This document shows, one piece after another, positions 1 through 7,439 of a stretch of 64,000 nt of DNA. The translations under genes were made by a program, and so were the position numbers. The DNA comes from an uncultured Synechococcales cyanobacterium (GTDB taxonomy: Bacteria > Cyanobacteriota > Cyanobacteriia > CAIUCS01): NCBI GenBank assembly GCA_903897715.1, contig CAIUCS010000033.1:1-64000 (forward strand). The letters run 5' to 3'. Position 1 is the stretch's first letter. The number at the start of each line of letters is the position of its first letter. The notes under the pieces were generated by a model. The model was not told the DNA's origin, searched no databases, and saw only the letters and a program-made list of their open reading frames with translations.

Positions 1-140
1 CTGGCTCTGGCTCTTCCCTCGGCGATCCGCAAAGATCTCCTTGAGTCCTTCCTGAGCCTGTTTTTTCCATTGAGTAATCTGGGTTGCGTGAATCCCCATT
101 TCACTGGCGATTTTGTTTTAGCATCCCTCTCGTTTTGACA
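1..140 (-). pseudogene. IS3-family transposase OrfA remnant, cut by window edge
   Basis: Read on the minus strand, bases 117 down to 1 encode IASEMGIHATQITQWKKQAQ followed by EGLKEIFADRRGKSQSQ. This is the typical helix-turn-helix plus linker of IS3/IS911-type OrfA proteins (pattern IAxEyGvHptQixqWKkqxlEG). Upstream the frame meets TAA at about 118-120, while the +1 frame reads ERDAKTK, which would normally precede IASE. One base has therefore been lost or gained and the gene is dead. The rest lies outside the window to the left. Confidence 0.75.
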
Positions 141-180
141 GAGGGAGAGTTCAACAGAAGGTAAAAAGTTCCTTGGTGAA

Positions 181-217
181 TGGTATAATCAAGTACGAAA
201 TTTTTTTGTTCAAGGAG
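181..217 (+). promoter_or_regulatory. ndk promoter (extended -10) and ribosome binding site
   Basis: A perfect TATAAT at 184-189 is preceded by TG one base upstream, giving an extended -10 element. No good -35 hexamer is seen at the expected distance, which an extended -10 tolerates. AAGGAG at 212-217 is a strong Shine-Dalgarno seven bases before the TTG start of ndk at 225, and it decides that unusual start. Confidence 0.6.
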
Positions 218-224
218 TCATTCT

Positions 225-674
225 TTGGAACGTACTTTTATTGCAATTAAGCCCGATGGCGTACAACGCAAACTTGTAGGCGAAGTAATCCGTCGATTTG
301 AGGCAAAAGGGTTTACATTAATTGGGTTGAAATTAGTCAAGGTAAGTCAAACCCTGGCTGAAAACCATTACGCCATCCATCGAGACCGTCCTTTTTTTAA
401 TAGCCTGATCACCTTTATTACCTCCAGTCCGGTTGTAGCAATGGTTTGGGAAGGAGAAGGTGTCGTCGCTGCTGCCCGGAAAATAATTGGAGCAACCAAT
501 CCATTAAATGCTGAATTAGGAACCATTCGGGGTGACTTTGGAGTCAGTGTGGGACGTAATTTAATTCACGGCTCCGATGCCATCCCTACGGCTCAGCAAG
601 AAATTAGTTTGTGGTTTCAAGAGGAAGAATTGGTTAATTGGCAACCCTCTCTAACTTCATGGCTATACGAATAA
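225..674 (+). CDS. ndk: nucleoside diphosphate kinase
   Basis: Cytosolic kinase that transfers the gamma phosphate from NTP to NDP through a phospho-histidine, balancing nucleotide pools. The 149-residue protein has the family hallmarks: KPDGVQR at the N terminus (about residues 9-15), RDRPFF around 53-58 and the active-site histidine in NLIHGSD near residue 115. Length is normal for bacterial NDK. It starts with TTG, supported by a strong AAGGAG seven bases upstream and by the fact that [11 protein letters not shown] is the expected N terminus. It appears monocistronic, with its own extended -10 promoter, and is followed by 129 non-coding bases. Confidence 0.97.
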   Translation: MERTFIAIKPDGVQRKLVGEVIRRFEAKGFTLIGLKLVKVSQTLAENHYAIHRDRPFFNSLITFITSSPVVAMVWEGEGVVAAARKIIGATNPLNAELGTIRGDFGVSVGRNLIHGSDAIPTAQQEISLWFQEEELVNWQPSLTSWLYE

Positions 675-803
675 ACCTCCTCTTTTAGTGAATCCGATCC
701 TCTCTGTTCGGTTCTACTCAATGATGGATTCAACTCTCCCTGATACATTAATAAACAATGATTGACATGAACAACCATACCTATTAATCACGGGGAATGC
801 GAA

Positions 804-1154
804 GTGAATAATACACCAAACCAAAAACCAGACTTTCCATCCGCTGACGTTGAACAAGGGGGGATGCTGTGGCACTATATTCAATCCATGCATCCTGAAA
901 CCATATCCCAGTTGTCTAAACCCAGTTCCCCTGAAGTGTTACAAGCGATGGAGCAAAATATCGTGGGCATGTTAGGGCATTTGCCTTCTGAACATTTTGA
1001 TGTCATGATCACTACCAATCGGGAAAACTTAGGTCGATTGTTGGCGGGTGCCATGATGGGTGGATATTTTCTTCGGAATGCTGAACAGCGACTATCCCTA
1101 GAAAAGTCTTTACAACCCCAGAGCGACCATTTTGACTCTTCCGAAAATCCTTAA
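804..1154 (+). CDS. DUF760 family protein
   Basis: A 116-residue soluble protein of the DUF760 family, which is found in cyanobacteria and, as longer forms, in chloroplasts. The recognisable core runs from LWHYIQSMHPETISQLSKP through NIVGMLGHLPSEHFDVMITT to RENLGRLLAGAMMGGYFLRN. The sequence itself points to no catalytic function. It starts with GTG at 804, with GGGGAAT just upstream as a weak ribosome binding site. It sits 25 bases before pyrE on the same strand and may be co-transcribed with it. Family assignment is firm; function is unknown. Confidence 0.85.
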   Translation: MNNTPNQKPDFPSADVEQGGMLWHYIQSMHPETISQLSKPSSPEVLQAMEQNIVGMLGHLPSEHFDVMITTNRENLGRLLAGAMMGGYFLRNAEQRLSLEKSLQPQSDHFDSSENP

Positions 1155-1179
1155 ATTCTGTGAGGAACTCTTAAACTGA

Positions 1180-1797
1180 ATGTCTTCCCCATTCTATCCT
1201 CTGCTTCAATTCCCCATTCAGGGTGATTTACTTGAGTTACGTCAGCAATTATTGGATCTTTTTTGCCAAGTTGCCTATCGGGAGGGAGACTTTCTTCTTT
1301 CGTCGGGGCAACGAAGTTCTTACTATATTAATGGTAAGCAGGTAACGTTACATCCCCAAGGGGGTGTGGCTGTGGGAAGAATATTGTTATCATTATTATC
1401 GTCTTCAGTTGAAGCAGTGGCAGGGTTAACTTTGGGGGCTGACCCCTTGGTTACGGCTGTCAGTGTGGTGGCTGCTTACCAACAGCGATCCATTACCCCT
1501 CTCATCGTTCGTAAAGCATCAAAGGAGCATGGAACTCAAGCATTTATTGAGGGTCCAGCCCTTGCTGCGGGTACAGAGGTGGTGGTATTGGAAGATGTGG
1601 TCACCACTGGCAAGTCAGCGTTGATTGCTGTTGAACGTTTGCAGGCAGCAGGGTATGGGGTTCGCCAGATTTTATGCCTTGTGGACCGGCAACAGGGGGG
1701 AAAGGAGCTTTACAGCCACCATGACTTACATTTTCAATCCGTCTTTACCCTTGATGATGTACGTTCCCGTTTCCATGAATTGTCTATTTCAGGTTAA
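1180..1797 (+). CDS. pyrE: orotate phosphoribosyltransferase
   Basis: Catalyses orotate + PRPP to orotidine 5'-phosphate, the fifth step of de novo pyrimidine synthesis. The 205-residue protein shows the PRPP-binding loop in VVVLEDVVTTGKSALIA, the orotate-site segment SSYYINGKQVTLHP near residues 47-60, and the KASKEHGTQAFIEG flexible-loop region. The length matches bacterial PyrE. The start at 1180 is the first ATG, with a GAGG 14-15 bases upstream. It follows the DUF760 gene closely and precedes a sugar transporter permease. Confidence 0.95.
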   Translation: MSSPFYPLLQFPIQGDLLELRQQLLDLFCQVAYREGDFLLSSGQRSSYYINGKQVTLHPQGGVAVGRILLSLLSSSVEAVAGLTLGADPLVTAVSVVAAYQQRSITPLIVRKASKEHGTQAFIEGPALAAGTEVVVLEDVVTTGKSALIAVERLQAAGYGVRQILCLVDRQQGGKELYSHHDLHFQSVFTLDDVRSRFHELSISG

Positions 1798-1863
1798 TGG
1801 TTGATCTTCCTGCTTCGACGGCTTAATTCGGTTTGAATTGATAGTCCCTTTAATTCCGGTTCC

Positions 1864-2721
1864 ATGCCATCCCCCCTCCAACCCAAACCTTCTTCAGCCC
1901 ATCGTTTTGTTTCAATCTTAGGATTGTACGGGCTTTTGGGGGCGATCGCCGTCGTTATGTTATTGCCCTTAATCTGGCTACTCAGTACCTCCCTTAAAGC
2001 ACCCACAGAGGATATTTTTCAATTTCCCCCCCAATTTTTACCCCGCCACCCAACATTTCATAATTTCATCACCGTTTGGCAATCCTATCCCTTTGGGCGC
2101 TATCTATTGAATAGCACCCTTGTATCAGGGTTAACCGTAACGTTGAATCTAATTTTTTGTTCCTTAGCAGCCTATCCATTAGCTCGGCTTCACTTTAAGG
2201 GAAGAAATGCGATTTTTTCATTAATCGTATCCACCATCCTCATCCCTTTTCAGATCGTGATGATTCCCCTATTTATTCTCACAGTTCAACTGGGGCTAAG
2301 AAATACCTATTTGGGATTAATCTTCCCCTCCATTACCTCAGCATTTGGTATCTTTCTTTTACGTCAGGCATTCCAAGGGGTTCCGAAGGAATTAGAAGAA
2401 GCAGCCCGTATGGATGGATGTACAGAATTAGGAATATGGTGGCATATTATGATTCCTGCCATCCGTCCAGCCCTCATTACACTAGCGATTTTTGTATTCA
2501 TTGGCTCTTGGAGTGACTTTCTTTGGCCCCTAATCGTACTCGATCGCCCCGAATCCTATACCTTACCCTTGGGAGTGGCGACCCTAGCCAGTGCTTTCTC
2601 CCTAGATTGGCGTCTGATTGCCGCTGGTTCAATCATATCCATTACTCCCATTTTACTTTTTTTCCTGGTTATGCAGCGATATATTGTCCCCACCGACATC
2701 AGCAGTGGAGTAAAAGGTTAA
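1864..2721 (+). CDS. carbohydrate ABC transporter permease (MalG/UgpE type)
   Basis: Inner-membrane permease subunit of a CUT1-type sugar or polyol importer. The 285-residue protein has about six hydrophobic segments, the first at about residues 17-40. The cytoplasmic EAA loop is clear in ELEEAARMDGCTELGIWWHI near residue 180, which contacts the ATPase. The partner permease, binding protein and ATPase are not in this window, so the substrate cannot be inferred. It lies 66 bases after pyrE on the same strand and lacks an obvious Shine-Dalgarno. In cyanobacteria such lone permeases often belong to transporters with scattered genes. Confidence 0.88.
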   Translation: MPSPLQPKPSSAHRFVSILGLYGLLGAIAVVMLLPLIWLLSTSLKAPTEDIFQFPPQFLPRHPTFHNFITVWQSYPFGRYLLNSTLVSGLTVTLNLIFCSLAAYPLARLHFKGRNAIFSLIVSTILIPFQIVMIPLFILTVQLGLRNTYLGLIFPSITSAFGIFLLRQAFQGVPKELEEAARMDGCTELGIWWHIMIPAIRPALITLAIFVFIGSWSDFLWPLIVLDRPESYTLPLGVATLASAFSLDWRLIAAGSIISITPILLFFLVMQRYIVPTDISSGVKG

Positions 2722-2747
2722 TTTGAACAAGTTGGGCACTTCCTCCC

Positions 2748-3179
2748 TTAGCTCTGTCGTTCCTCGGTTTTATAAATATAAAACGAATTAAAAATACCCA
2801 CCGTTTCAGAATAGTAACGGGGTGCGATTTCCTTGGGTACGAAAGGCAGAAAATCACTGAGAGCCAAATTAGTTTTATATAAACTGAACATAACGTAATT
2901 CTGACGCTCAGTGTGATTTATCACAAAGTCCTTAAACTGTCCCCGGTTAACATCCACAAAGGAGTGACATTGGGACGTTAACCCTGATATTTGCACATTA
3001 ATGAGTTCCTTTACGGTTTCCGTTAGCCCGGGACAACCTTCTGTCTTAATCTGGTTGATCAATTGGTCTTCAGCAAACTGAAAATAGGCTGGTTTGCCAG
3101 GGTTCGTTGCAATTGAGGCAACCGCCGTTCCCACAATTGTTAAGCCTATGAACCCACCGATTACTTTCATAACCATCAT
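2748..3179 (-). CDS. DUF4359 family protein, membrane-anchored or secreted
   Basis: A 143-residue protein with an N-terminal hydrophobic segment (about residues 4-25, VIGGFIGLTIVGTAVASIA), either a signal peptide or an anchor. This is followed by TNPGKPAYFQFAEDQL and, near the C terminus, the HTERQNYVMFSLYKT segment and SETVGIFNSFYIYKT. This pattern matches the cyanobacterial DUF4359 family as I remember it. A pair of cysteines (in EGCPG and SQCHS) could form a disulfide outside the cytoplasm. Function is unknown. It is transcribed convergently with the ABC permease gene. Confidence 0.7.
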   Translation of the reverse strand: MMVMKVIGGFIGLTIVGTAVASIATNPGKPAYFQFAEDQLINQIKTEGCPGLTETVKELINVQISGLTSQCHSFVDVNRGQFKDFVINHTERQNYVMFSLYKTNLALSDFLPFVPKEIAPRYYSETVGIFNSFYIYKTEERQS

Positions 3180-3252
3180 TATTACAATTCAATTGGAATA
3201 GGATATAAATTGAGGATGCACCAACGAATACTGCATTACGGCAAAATGTTAT

Positions 3253-3663
3253 CTACTGCCCTTGGTTGGATAAGTATGTCCTCCAACTCCCGAAGTGGGA
3301 AATTTCAGTCCCATTTATTATTGCATACGGTTCACAGATAAAGCCTTTAACAACGTGATCATCCTCTAAGATTACATTACCCATCCCTAGGGGGGGTGGA
3401 ATTTGGACTACAAAACGACCGAACCCTGTTACGGAAATCTCCCAAACTTCTACTTCAATTGCCCACCCCCTCCCCTCTCCCTGCCTGACCAAACCTGGCT
3501 TTGGTATGACTCCTTCAATGGCATATAGTTTATAGATTGACTTGGTTCTAGTCGTTTGAATCAATATTGCCCCCTCATCCGTTAGTTGATAATTGAGGGG
3601 TTGTCCTGTCAGGTGAGCACCAACAACAGCAACTTTCACCATTTGATCAGATGGATGCACCAT
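3253..3663 (-). CDS. atzF: allophanate hydrolase C-terminal domain, separated by a stop codon
   Basis: This 136-residue product matches the C-terminal domain of allophanate hydrolase (AtzF): VKVAVVGAHLTGQPLNYQL, then RTKSIYKLYA, PKPGLVR, IEVEVWEI, IPPPLGMGNV, VKGFICE and FGSWRTYL. In typical AtzF it is fused to the amidase domain in one chain of about 600 residues. Here it lies in the same reading frame as the amidase gene upstream, with only TAA plus four codons between them. No good Shine-Dalgarno precedes the ATG at 3663. It may be a split subunit made by reinitiation, a readthrough product, or half of an inactivated gene. Confidence 0.85.
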   Translation of the reverse strand: MVHPSDQMVKVAVVGAHLTGQPLNYQLTDEGAILIQTTRTKSIYKLYAIEGVIPKPGLVRQGEGRGWAIEVEVWEISVTGFGRFVVQIPPPLGMGNVILEDDHVVKGFICEPYAIINGTEISHFGSWRTYLSNQGQ

Positions 3664-3675
3664 AGGGAAGACAGA

Positions 3676-5124
3676 TTAAGACACAACTGGGGAATAGGGT
3701 ATCACATGGAGGGCACCAACCGGCAAGTTCATCATCTGTTGAAATTCCTGACTAAGCTTGCACAAGGCTTCATCGTATCCCGATTGTGCCATAAAAGTAA
3801 TTCCCGTTGGCAATCCATTTGCCTGAAACCCACTGGGAACTGAAACGGCTGATAGATCCATTAAGTTAACAAAGTTGGTATACCGTCCTAAATTTCGATT
3901 CAATTCCAACGGATGATTGGCAATGTCCTTCACTGTATAAATGGTGCCTGTGGTCGGCAGTGCCAAAATATCCACCAACCCCCAGGTTGACTGGGCTTGA
4001 CGACGGTACTCCATCAACCGATAGTAGTCTTGAAAGGCATCCATTGCCCGATATCCATGGCCACCATTGATGATTGAACGCACAATAGAGTTGGTTTCCC
4101 CTTCGGATTGGGTATTGATGAACTCCCCCACGGCAGCGGTACGTTCTGCAACCCAAGCCCCTTCATAGAGCATCAATGCAGTGGCATGAAATGGGTCAAA
4201 GTCAAACTCATGAAAGGTAGCCCCTCTGTCTTTAAGAACATTCAGGGCAGTGGCATAGTTAGTTTCTGCATCAGAATTGTTAAAGAAGTTTAACTGATGC
4301 GGGTAGGGTACTCCAACCCGTAATTGATTCAAACTGGGTAATTCATACACTGGTATGGGTTTGGCAAATGGATCCAATGGATCAAACTGTCCAGCCACTG
4401 CCAAAACTTCCGCCGCTTCCTCACCGGTTAAGGTAAAAATTGAGACGCAATCCAGGGTGCGAACTGCTGGTACTAGCCCTCGGGTACTGATACGTCCGCA
4501 ACTTGGTTTGAACCCCACAATATTCGTAAAGGCTGCTGGAACCCGACCAGAACCGGCTGTATCCGTTCCAAGGGCAAAACTCACTAAGCCTGCGGAAACG
4601 GCACAGGCGGAACCACTACTAGACCCACCGGGAATATAATCAGCATGGAAAGGGTTACGGCAAATGCCATAGGGGGTTCGGGTTCCAACCAGACCTGTGG
4701 CAAATTGGTCTAAATTGGTTTTACCAATGGCAATAGCACCGGCTGCAATTAATCGCTCCACCACTGGGGCTGAATGGTCAGGGAAGTAGGTATAACGGGG
4801 ACAACCAGCAGTGGTGGGTGCCCCGCTCCAATCAATATTGTCTTTGATGGCAAACGGGATTCCATAAAGGGGTAGGTCAGTTTGCCCAGTGATGGATTCT
4901 GCCTGTTTCAGGCTGTCTTCCAATGAAGCGAGGGTGATCCAAATCGCAGGATCACCATACTGGCGAATCCGCTCATACACCATCCGAATGATTTGCGGTG
5001 GACTAGACTGACCGGAACGATAACGCTTTAACAATGATGGAATATGGAAGGGGAGTATGGAATCCGATGGGGGATGACACTGGGAACTTAAGGGACTTGA
5101 AAACGGGGTATTTGGGGTAGTCAT
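3676..5124 (-). CDS. atzF: allophanate hydrolase, amidase domain
   Basis: Amidase-signature enzyme predicted to hydrolyse allophanate to ammonia and CO2, the last step of urea, biuret or guanidine carboxylation routes. The 482-residue protein carries the Ser-cisSer-Lys triad: lysine in PFAIKDNID, serines in PGGSSSGSA, and the nucleophile in GTDTAGSGRVPAA. The match extends to the end of the amidase domain. The stop TAA at 3676-3678 precedes the AtzF C-terminal domain in the same frame, so an intact fusion of about 623 residues seems ancestral. Transcribed divergently from menB across 94 bases. No urea carboxylase gene is visible here. Confidence 0.88.
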   Translation of the reverse strand: MTTPNTPFSSPLSSQCHPPSDSILPFHIPSLLKRYRSGQSSPPQIIRMVYERIRQYGDPAIWITLASLEDSLKQAESITGQTDLPLYGIPFAIKDNIDWSGAPTTAGCPRYTYFPDHSAPVVERLIAAGAIAIGKTNLDQFATGLVGTRTPYGICRNPFHADYIPGGSSSGSACAVSAGLVSFALGTDTAGSGRVPAAFTNIVGFKPSCGRISTRGLVPAVRTLDCVSIFTLTGEEAAEVLAVAGQFDPLDPFAKPIPVYELPSLNQLRVGVPYPHQLNFFNNSDAETNYATALNVLKDRGATFHEFDFDPFHATALMLYEGAWVAERTAAVGEFINTQSEGETNSIVRSIINGGHGYRAMDAFQDYYRLMEYRRQAQSTWGLVDILALPTTGTIYTVKDIANHPLELNRNLGRYTNFVNLMDLSAVSVPSGFQANGLPTGITFMAQSGYDEALCKLSQEFQQMMNLPVGALHVIPYSPVVS

Positions 5125-5218
5125 GGGATGAACTCATCAAGAAAAGTAACAGTTATTGAACCGGTGACATTGAAAACAGGGATAATATCAACCATTTACA
5201 AGCTTTGTTGATTTTCTT

Positions 5219-6052
5219 ATGCAAATTCAATGGCAAATCGCCAAAGTTTATGAAGATATTGGTTACGAAAAGGCAGATGGGATAGCCAAAATTACCATAA
5301 ACCGCCCCCATAAGCGTAATGCTTTTCGCCCCCATACTGTGGTAGAACTGTGTGAAGCATTTGGAAATGCTAGGGATGACCAACGAATTGGGGTAATTTT
5401 ACTGACGGGTGGGGGGCCCCATAGGGATGGTCAGTATGCTTTTTGTGCAGGAGGGGATCAAGGTGTCAGGGGACAGGCAGGATATGTGGATGAGTCGGGT
5501 GTGCCACGATTAAATGTACTGGATCTGCAACGATTAATCCGTTCCATCCCTAAGGTGGTGATTGCCTTGGTTGCCGGGTATGCCATTGGGGGGGGACATG
5601 TGCTTCACCTCCTTTGTGATTTAACCATAGCCGCTGAGAATGCCATTTTTGGACAAACTGGACCGAAAGTCGGTAGTTTTGATGGAGGGTTTGGTGCCAG
5701 CTACTTGGCACGAATTGTTGGACAGAAAAAGGCACGGGAGATTTGGTATCTTTGTCGTCAATACAATGCAGTGCAAGCATTAGAAATGGGGTTGGTCAAT
5801 GCAGTGGTTCCCATAGAACAATTAGAACCAGAAGGAGTTCGGTGGGCACTGGAAATTTTAGAAAAAAGCCCAATTGCCATCCGTTGTCTTAAGTCTGCCT
5901 TTAATGCTGACTGTGATGGGCAGGTAGGACTCCAGGAATTAGCAGGGAATGCTACTTTACTGTATTACATGACCGAAGAGGGAAGTGAGGGTAAAGAGGC
6001 ATTTCTGGAAAAACGTCCCCCTGATTTTAGTCGATATCCCTGGTTGCCCTGA
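5219..6052 (+). CDS. menB: 1,4-dihydroxy-2-naphthoyl-CoA synthase
   Basis: Crotonase-fold enzyme that closes the naphthoquinone ring from o-succinylbenzoyl-CoA, on the route to phylloquinone, the photosystem I quinone cofactor. The 277-residue length is typical. MenB-specific features are [15 protein letters not shown] near residue 24, [11 protein letters not shown] near 80-90, the oxyanion-hole segment [35 protein letters not shown], and the C-terminal [12 protein letters not shown]. The ATG at 5219 gives the expected N terminus. Expressed divergently from the allophanate hydrolase gene. Bacteria with menaquinone use the same enzyme; the phylloquinone role is inferred from the cyanobacterial context. 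Confidence 0.96.
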   Translation: MQIQWQIAKVYEDIGYEKADGIAKITINRPHKRNAFRPHTVVELCEAFGNARDDQRIGVILLTGGGPHRDGQYAFCAGGDQGVRGQAGYVDESGVPRLNVLDLQRLIRSIPKVVIALVAGYAIGGGHVLHLLCDLTIAAENAIFGQTGPKVGSFDGGFGASYLARIVGQKKAREIWYLCRQYNAVQALEMGLVNAVVPIEQLEPEGVRWALEILEKSPIAIRCLKSAFNADCDGQVGLQELAGNATLLYYMTEEGSEGKEAFLEKRPPDFSRYPWLP

Positions 6053-6140
6053 CTTTGATTGAAATACCGCCCCAATTCCCATGATGGCAATATGCAAAAT
6101 GCAACCCTTACCTGATTATCAGAACAGTCTACCCTTATGT

Positions 6141-6195
6141 CTCTAAACAACATGCCTCTAAACAACTATGGGAACTATGTCACCCTCTAAACAAC
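6141..6195 (+). repeat. three direct copies of CTCTAAACAAC at a gene start
   Basis: The 11-mer CTCTAAACAAC occurs at 6141-6151, 6156-6166 and 6185-6195, twice before and once inside the start region of the following oxidoreductase. An ATG at 6138 opens a 17-codon reading frame (MSLNNMPLNNYGNYVTL) that ends at 6188-6190, overlapping the oxidoreductase start. This may be slippage-type duplication of the 5' end of the gene or a small leader. Confidence 0.5.
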
Positions 6196-7277
6196 TTACT
6201 GTGGGAATCGGTGTGGTGGGTACGGGATTTGGACAAAAAGTCCATATTCCTGGCTTCCAACTTCATCCCCATACCCACGTTGTGGCAGTTTATCACCGGG
6301 AAATGGAAACGGCAAAGGCAATTGCAAACACCTATGACATTCCCCATGCCTGTGCCCATCTCTCCAACTTACTAGCACTCCCTCAGGTGCAGGCAGTTAG
6401 TCTGTCCACCCCCCCATTTCTCCATTACGAAATGGGGAAAGCCATCATCAGGGCTGGCAAACATTTGTTGCTGGAAAAGCCAGTCACGTTGACAACCTCG
6501 GAAGCGCAAGAACTCCATCAATTAGCCATCAAGGAGGGGGTTCGGGTGTTGGTTGACTTTGAGTATCGGGCTGTTCCTGCCTGGCAATATTTGGCAGAGC
6601 TGTTAGACAGTGGTTTTGTGGGAAAAAAACGGCTCATTCAAATAGACTGGCTCATGGCCAGTCGTTCCAATCCCATGCGAGCCTGGAACTGGTACTCTAG
6701 TAAGACTCTGGGGGGAGGTTGCCTCGGTGCCTTGGGTTCCCATACCTTTGATTATGTCCATTGGTTATTTGGTGGAACAAAACGGCTCTCCGCTTTTCTG
6801 TCCACCTCTATCCCAACTCGCCCCGATCCCCTGACGGGGGAGATGAAAACCGTTGATGCAGAGGATAGTGCTAGTCTTACCTTGGAGTTGATGGATGGGG
6901 TTCCCTGTCACATTAATCTGAGTGCTGTTACCCACCATGGTCGGGGGCATTGGGTTGAGGTATATGGCGATCGCGGCACCATTATTCTAGGCAGTGGCAA
7001 TCAAAACGATTATGTCCATGGGTTTCAGCTTTGGACAGCCGCTGGGGAGGATAGTTTAACAGAGGTTCATATCCCGGAACGATTGTCATTCCCCCAAACC
7101 TATGGGGATGGGCGGCTTGCCCCCTTCATTGGGATGATCGATAGATGGGTGGAGGCAATTGAATCTGGACAGAACCCGGTTCCCTCCTTGAAGGAAGGGG
7201 TTTATTCCCAACTTTTAATGGATCTTGCCCGTGAGTCGAACCACCGCAGGTCTTGGGTAGAGGTTCCCCCTTTTTAG
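6168..7277 (+). CDS. Gfo/Idh/MocA-family oxidoreductase
   Basis: NAD(P)-dependent dehydrogenase of the glucose-fructose/inositol dehydrogenase fold; substrate unknown. The N-terminal Rossmann motif is GVVGTGFGQKVHIPGF (about residues 16-31). EKPVTL near residue 102 carries the family's EKP lysine. The C-terminal domain starts around VRVLVDFEYRAVPAW, and LGGGCLGALGSHTFDYVHWL gives the conserved histidine-containing helix. The start is uncertain: ATG at 6168 or 6177, neither with a strong ribosome binding site, in a stretch of repeated CTCTAAACAAC. 369 residues is normal for the family. Downstream lies a short inverted-repeat element, then an M20 amidohydrolase. Confidence 0.88.
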   Translation: MGTMSPSKQLTVGIGVVGTGFGQKVHIPGFQLHPHTHVVAVYHREMETAKAIANTYDIPHACAHLSNLLALPQVQAVSLSTPPFLHYEMGKAIIRAGKHLLLEKPVTLTTSEAQELHQLAIKEGVRVLVDFEYRAVPAWQYLAELLDSGFVGKKRLIQIDWLMASRSNPMRAWNWYSSKTLGGGCLGALGSHTFDYVHWLFGGTKRLSAFLSTSIPTRPDPLTGEMKTVDAEDSASLTLELMDGVPCHINLSAVTHHGRGHWVEVYGDRGTIILGSGNQNDYVHGFQLWTAAGEDSLTEVHIPERLSFPQTYGDGRLAPFIGMIDRWVEAIESGQNPVPSLKEGVYSQLLMDLARESNHRRSWVEVPPF

Positions 7278-7295
7278 GGTATGAAGGATCCATTA

Positions 7296-7401
7296 GGGTG
7301 CATCCCAATTTTGCAGCCTTCACCCTAAATTCGTTTCCCATTTCTCCCTTTTAAGGGAAGAGGTTAGGGATGAGGGCAAACGTGCAACATTGGGATACTC
7401 T
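7296..7401 (+). mobile_element. MITE-like element, family B, copy 1
   Basis: A 106-base element opens with GGGTGCATCCCAATTTTGCA and closes with the imperfect inverted copy TGCAACATTGGGATACTCT. The direct repeat GGATCCATTA flanks it exactly on both sides (7286-7295 and 7402-7411), which is what a target-site duplication looks like. It contains no gene. Related copies lie at 24174-24202 and 25583-25691. Confidence 0.75.
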
Positions 7402-7439
7402 GGATCCATTATTTCCCAATTCCCCCGATTTTTAACATT

